Part shown: positions 61,622-64,000 of the stretch, in pieces | Numbering within the stretch: the first letter of the stretch is position 1 | Layout: each line of letters begins with the position of its first letter | DNA from: Microbulbifer elongatus | Lineage (GTDB): Bacteria > Pseudomonadota > Gammaproteobacteria > Pseudomonadales > Cellvibrionaceae | Direction of reading: 5' to 3' | Assembly (NCBI RefSeq): GCF_021165935.1 | Contig: NZ_CP088953.1 | Location: forward strand, 62,001-126,000 | Length of the DNA: 64,000 bases | Program-made: the position numbers and the translations under genes | Notes under the pieces: model-generated | What the model saw: only the letters and a program-made list of their open reading frames with translations | The model's database searches: none | Told to the model about the DNA's origin: nothing

Positions 61622-62299
61622 ATGAATCAGGATCAACTCAAGCAGGCGGTCGCCCGCGCCGCGGTGGAATACATCACCCCCATGCTGGAATCCGACACCA
61701 TTGTCGGCGTCGGCACCGGCTCCACCGCGAACTTCTTTATCGACTATCTGGCGGAGAAAAAGGGCCTGTTCGACGGTACCGTCGCCAGCTCCGAAGCCTC
61801 TGCCGAGCGTCTCAAGTCCCACGGCATCCCGGTGTATGACCTGAATGCGGTCGACGGCATCCGCGTGTATGTGGACGGTGCCGATGAGACCAACCCACTG
61901 CTGCAGCTGATCAAAGGCGGCGGTGCCGCACTGACCCGGGAAAAAATCGTTGCCGCCTGCTCCGAGGAGTTTGTGTGCATCGCCGACGAGAGCAAGTGGG
62001 TAGAAGTATTGGGCAATTTCCCCCTGCCGGTGGAAGTCATTCCCATGGCGCGCTCCTATGTGGCGCGGGAAATCGTCAAACTCGGCGGCGACCCGGTGTA
62101 TCGCGAGGGTGTGACCACCGACAATGGCAATGTCATCCTCGACGTGCACAATATGCAGATCGCCAAGCCTCTGGAACTGGAGGACGCCATCAACAATATT
62201 ACCGGTGTGGTGACCAACGGACTGTTTGCCGCGCGCCCCGCGGACGTACTGCTGCTCGGCACCGCCGACGGCGTCAAGACCGTAACGTCCAAGGTCTGA
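61622..62299 (+). CDS. rpiA: ribose-5-phosphate isomerase A
   Basis: Interconverts ribose 5-phosphate and ribulose 5-phosphate in the pentose phosphate pathway. 225 residues. Motifs: [40 protein letters not shown] with the catalytic acidic residues, and [17 protein letters not shown] 61622 fits the family; the AAGGA 13 nt upstream is a little distant, and a TTG at 61598 also opens the frame. Divergent from ilvA, the usual arrangement in gammaproteobacteria. Confidence 0.95.
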   Translation: MNQDQLKQAVARAAVEYITPMLESDTIVGVGTGSTANFFIDYLAEKKGLFDGTVASSEASAERLKSHGIPVYDLNAVDGIRVYVDGADETNPLLQLIKGGGAALTREKIVAACSEEFVCIADESKWVEVLGNFPLPVEVIPMARSYVAREIVKLGGDPVYREGVTTDNGNVILDVHNMQIAKPLELEDAINNITGVVTNGLFAARPADVLLLGTADGVKTVTSKV

Positions 62300-62328
62300 C
62301 CGGCCCCGAAATCTGTAGTTGCAAACGC

Positions 62329-62955
62329 ATGATTCAAAACAATAAAAAACGCGCGCTGGCACTGCTCGCTCTGCCCATTCTGCTGGCAACGGGCTGTGCC
62401 ACCACACCGCCGAGTAATACCGACGACCTGTGCGCGATCTTCCGCGAGAAGGATGACTGGTACCACGAGGCGGCGGAGTCCGCGCGCAAGTGGAACACCC
62501 CCATCGCCACCATGATGGCCACTCTGCACCAGGAATCCCGCTTCGTGCACGATGCCAGACCGCCGCGCACCAAGATCCTGTGGATAATTCCCGGACCACG
62601 CCCCTCCGATGCCTACGGTTATGCCCAGGCCCTCGGTACCACCTGGAAGGGTTATCAGCGCTCCACCGGCAACTACCGCGGGGATCGCGACGACTTCGAG
62701 GACGCAATCGATTTTGTCGGCTGGTACCACAACACCAGCCAGCGCCAGTGCCGTATCAAGCCCAACGATACCTATCATCTTTATCTCGCCTACCACGAGG
62801 GCCAAGGCGGATTTAACCGCCGCACCTTTCGCAACAAGCAATGGCTAAAAAATGTGGCCAAAAAGGTATCGGCGCGGGCACAGACCTACCAGCGGCAGCT
62901 CAACAGTTGCGAGGCCTCGCTGAAAAAACGGAAAAAGTTCCTGGGGCTGTTTTGA
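62329..62955 (+). CDS. transglycosylase SLT-like lipoprotein
   Basis: 208 residues. Signal peptide with lipobox-like LLATGC, then an SLT-fold region: IATMMATLHQESRFVHDARP with the probable catalytic Glu, DAYGYAQALGTTWKGYQRST and YHLYLAYHEGQGGFNRRTF, which are the three muramidase motifs. Probable peptidoglycan lytic transglycosylase in the periplasm or anchored to the outer membrane. Begins 29 nt after rpiA. A weak 8-bp hairpin (62980-63012) follows the stop. Confidence 0.83.
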   Translation: MIQNNKKRALALLALPILLATGCATTPPSNTDDLCAIFREKDDWYHEAAESARKWNTPIATMMATLHQESRFVHDARPPRTKILWIIPGPRPSDAYGYAQALGTTWKGYQRSTGNYRGDRDDFEDAIDFVGWYHNTSQRQCRIKPNDTYHLYLAYHEGQGGFNRRTFRNKQWLKNVAKKVSARAQTYQRQLNSCEASLKKRKKFLGLF

Positions 62956-63166
62956 CCCGGTGATTACCAAGCCGAGAAAATTCGCCGGTCAGCGGAGGAA
63001 GTGGCGGCGAATCTCCCAACCAGCCCGGAATAACAACTACCCTTTGCAGACAGTGCTTTGCCGCACACCCTCGATGAATTTCGATGCCAAGGCTCTGTAG
63101 CCCTCACCTGACGCTGGGCGTGCAATTCCGCACAGATGCGTTTTACCCCGATAATGAGAGGTGCTC

Positions 63167-63511
63167 ATGAAGCCGACCGTCATCTTTTCCGCCGCTCTCG
63201 CATTGGCTCTCGCTGTTTCCAGCGCCTTTGCCGAAACCGCCATCTCCGAAGCGCAGCTCCAGAAGTTTGCCGATGCCTACCGCTCCATTGTGACCCTGAG
63301 CCAGGAATACGCGCCGAAAATCAAAGCCGCCGCGGATGCCGCCGCCGCCGAGGCAATCAATGTAGAAGCCCAGAGCAAAATGGTTGCCGCGGTACAGAGC
63401 GCGGGCCTGAGCAAAGAAGAGTACCAGGGTATCGCCACCCAACTGCGCAACGACCCTGAACTGCTGAAAAAAGTGAATGCCATTCTGCAGAAGGCCGCGG
63501 CGCCACAATAA
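63167..63511 (+). CDS. DUF4168 domain secreted protein
   Basis: 114 residues. Signal peptide MKPTVIFSAALALALAVSS with AFA-E cleavage, then the DUF4168 helical domain (SEAQLQKFADAYRSIVTLSQ; SKEEYQGIATQLRNDPELLK). ATG 63167 has GAGAGG 6 nt upstream. Small periplasmic proteins of this family have no known function. Stand-alone gene. Confidence 0.83.
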   Translation: MKPTVIFSAALALALAVSSAFAETAISEAQLQKFADAYRSIVTLSQEYAPKIKAAADAAAAEAINVEAQSKMVAAVQSAGLSKEEYQGIATQLRNDPELLKKVNAILQKAAAPQ

Positions 63512-63532
63512 CTGGCACACCAGGCCCCGAGC

Positions 63533-63862
63533 TCAATCCGGCGCCGGGATCTGCTCCGGCGCCAGTGCCAGCACCTCGGCAATCGCCACCAGGTTGCTCC
63601 GCACCCAGTGGCGGTCGATCGACCCCCAGTCTTTCAGTTCGTAGTAGCCATCGTTATTGCGCACCCCCTGTTGTACAAACGCTACCTGAGTCCCGTGCCC
63701 CGGCAAGCCCTTGGCGATCACATCCTGAATAGTGCGGCGAGGCCAGCCAGTCACCTCCTCCAGTGCGGGATTGTTCGGTCGCGGCAGACGCTCGATCAGA
63801 TACGCCACCAGTAACCGGCGACAGATGGTGGGGTTGAGACCGCTGTTCAGGGATTGAGACAT
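63533..63862 (-). CDS. small winged helix-turn-helix protein
   Basis: 109 residues. NPTICRRLLVAYLIERLPRP then ALEEVTGWPRRTIQDVIAKG forms a helix-turn-helix; NNDGYYELKDWGSIDRHWVR looks like the wing and a final strand. Homologues of this size are common in Pseudomonas and relatives and are annotated as winged-HTH proteins of unknown role. ATG 63862 has AAGGAAG upstream; the frame to 63937 is less likely. Convergent with the DUF4168 gene. Confidence 0.78.
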   Translation of the reverse strand: MSQSLNSGLNPTICRRLLVAYLIERLPRPNNPALEEVTGWPRRTIQDVIAKGLPGHGTQVAFVQQGVRNNDGYYELKDWGSIDRHWVRSNLVAIAEVLALAPEQIPAPD

Positions 63863-64000
63863 AACGCTTCCTTGTAAAGGTCGATCAGGGCGCAAACCAC
63901 TTGCCCGCCTTCCCCCTTTGTAGCACACCGGCCACACATTCAGCCACGGTCCCGGCCCGCACCAAAATCGATCACCTACCCGACAGGCGCGACTTTTTAT
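63863..64000 (-). other. right-edge upstream region
   Basis: 138 bp at the window end hold the promoter side of the small HTH gene. I see no other frame, RNA or repeat in it. Confidence 0.3.

Noticed and set aside
1..64000. tRNA, rRNA, CRISPR, prophage or integron features
   Set aside because: Looked for on both strands by eye; no cloverleaf-type sequence, rRNA motif, regular repeat-spacer array, integrase or phage structural gene was recognised.

Overview
The window is chromosomal DNA of a GC-rich gammaproteobacterium. Three things suggest a marine member of the Cellvibrionales/Alteromonadales group (a Microbulbifer-like organism is my best guess, made from general resemblance and not from a search): the TtpC-ExbB-ExbD-TonB operon, a large TonB-dependent receptor, and the gene order ygfB-pepP-ubiH-ubiI next to zapA-6S RNA-fau. 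Almost all of the sequence is genes. I see no tRNA, rRNA, CRISPR array, insertion sequence, integrase or prophage gene.

Layout. 1-6.6 kb: the start of an unknown divergent gene, guanine deaminase, a DUF2955 membrane protein, then a tightly coupled operon of a CaCA-type cation/proton exchanger, a fused double-DUF1538 transporter and two small PII-like proteins. 6.6-11.3 kb (minus): acyl-CoA synthetase, RBBP9-type hydrolase, TonB-dependent receptor. 11.6-18.4 kb: a catabolic cluster on the minus strand (quinone oxidoreductase, TauD-type dioxygenase, BKACE enzyme, MFS transporter, a stump of a DsbA/FrnE-like gene, YeiH-type exporter), with a divergent AraC-type regulator as the probable control gene. 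18.4-23.2 kb: argE, argA and ilvD. 23.3-29.4 kb (minus): a lone TonB-domain protein and the six-gene TonB-energising operon DUF3450-ttpC-exbB-exbD-tonB-TPR. 29.6-31.9 kb (minus): lgt, thyA, folA.

32-39.3 kb (plus): an NRDE protein, then three tandem YcbB-type L,D-transpeptidases and a Tat-exported YcbK-type M15 peptidase, i.e. an envelope remodelling block. 39.3-41.3 kb (minus): imelysin-type lipoprotein, HAD phosphatase. 41.5-44.6 kb: rppH-ptsP. 44.8-46.4 kb (minus): gcvT-gcvH. 46.7-49.3 kb: SLC13 permease and a 2OG-Fe(II) oxygenase. 49.5-57.6 kb (minus): CBS protein, CorC/CNNM-type protein, rhomboid protease, and ygfB-pepP-ubiH-ubiI. 57.9-59.4 kb: a ZapB-like coiled coil, zapA, 6S RNA and fau. 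59.5-64 kb: a 48-residue membrane protein, ilvA, rpiA, a transglycosylase-like lipoprotein, a DUF4168 protein and a small HTH protein.

Two items stand out. First, three dispersed copies (near 19.6, 44.7 and 49.4 kb) of one roughly 125-135 bp element share a constant core, while their long stems differ in sequence yet stay perfectly paired in each copy. Second, the cation exchanger/double-DUF1538/PII-like/PII-like operon looks like an ion transport module with built-in PII-type control. Gene starts were chosen from visible ribosome binding sites where the longest frame was implausible.
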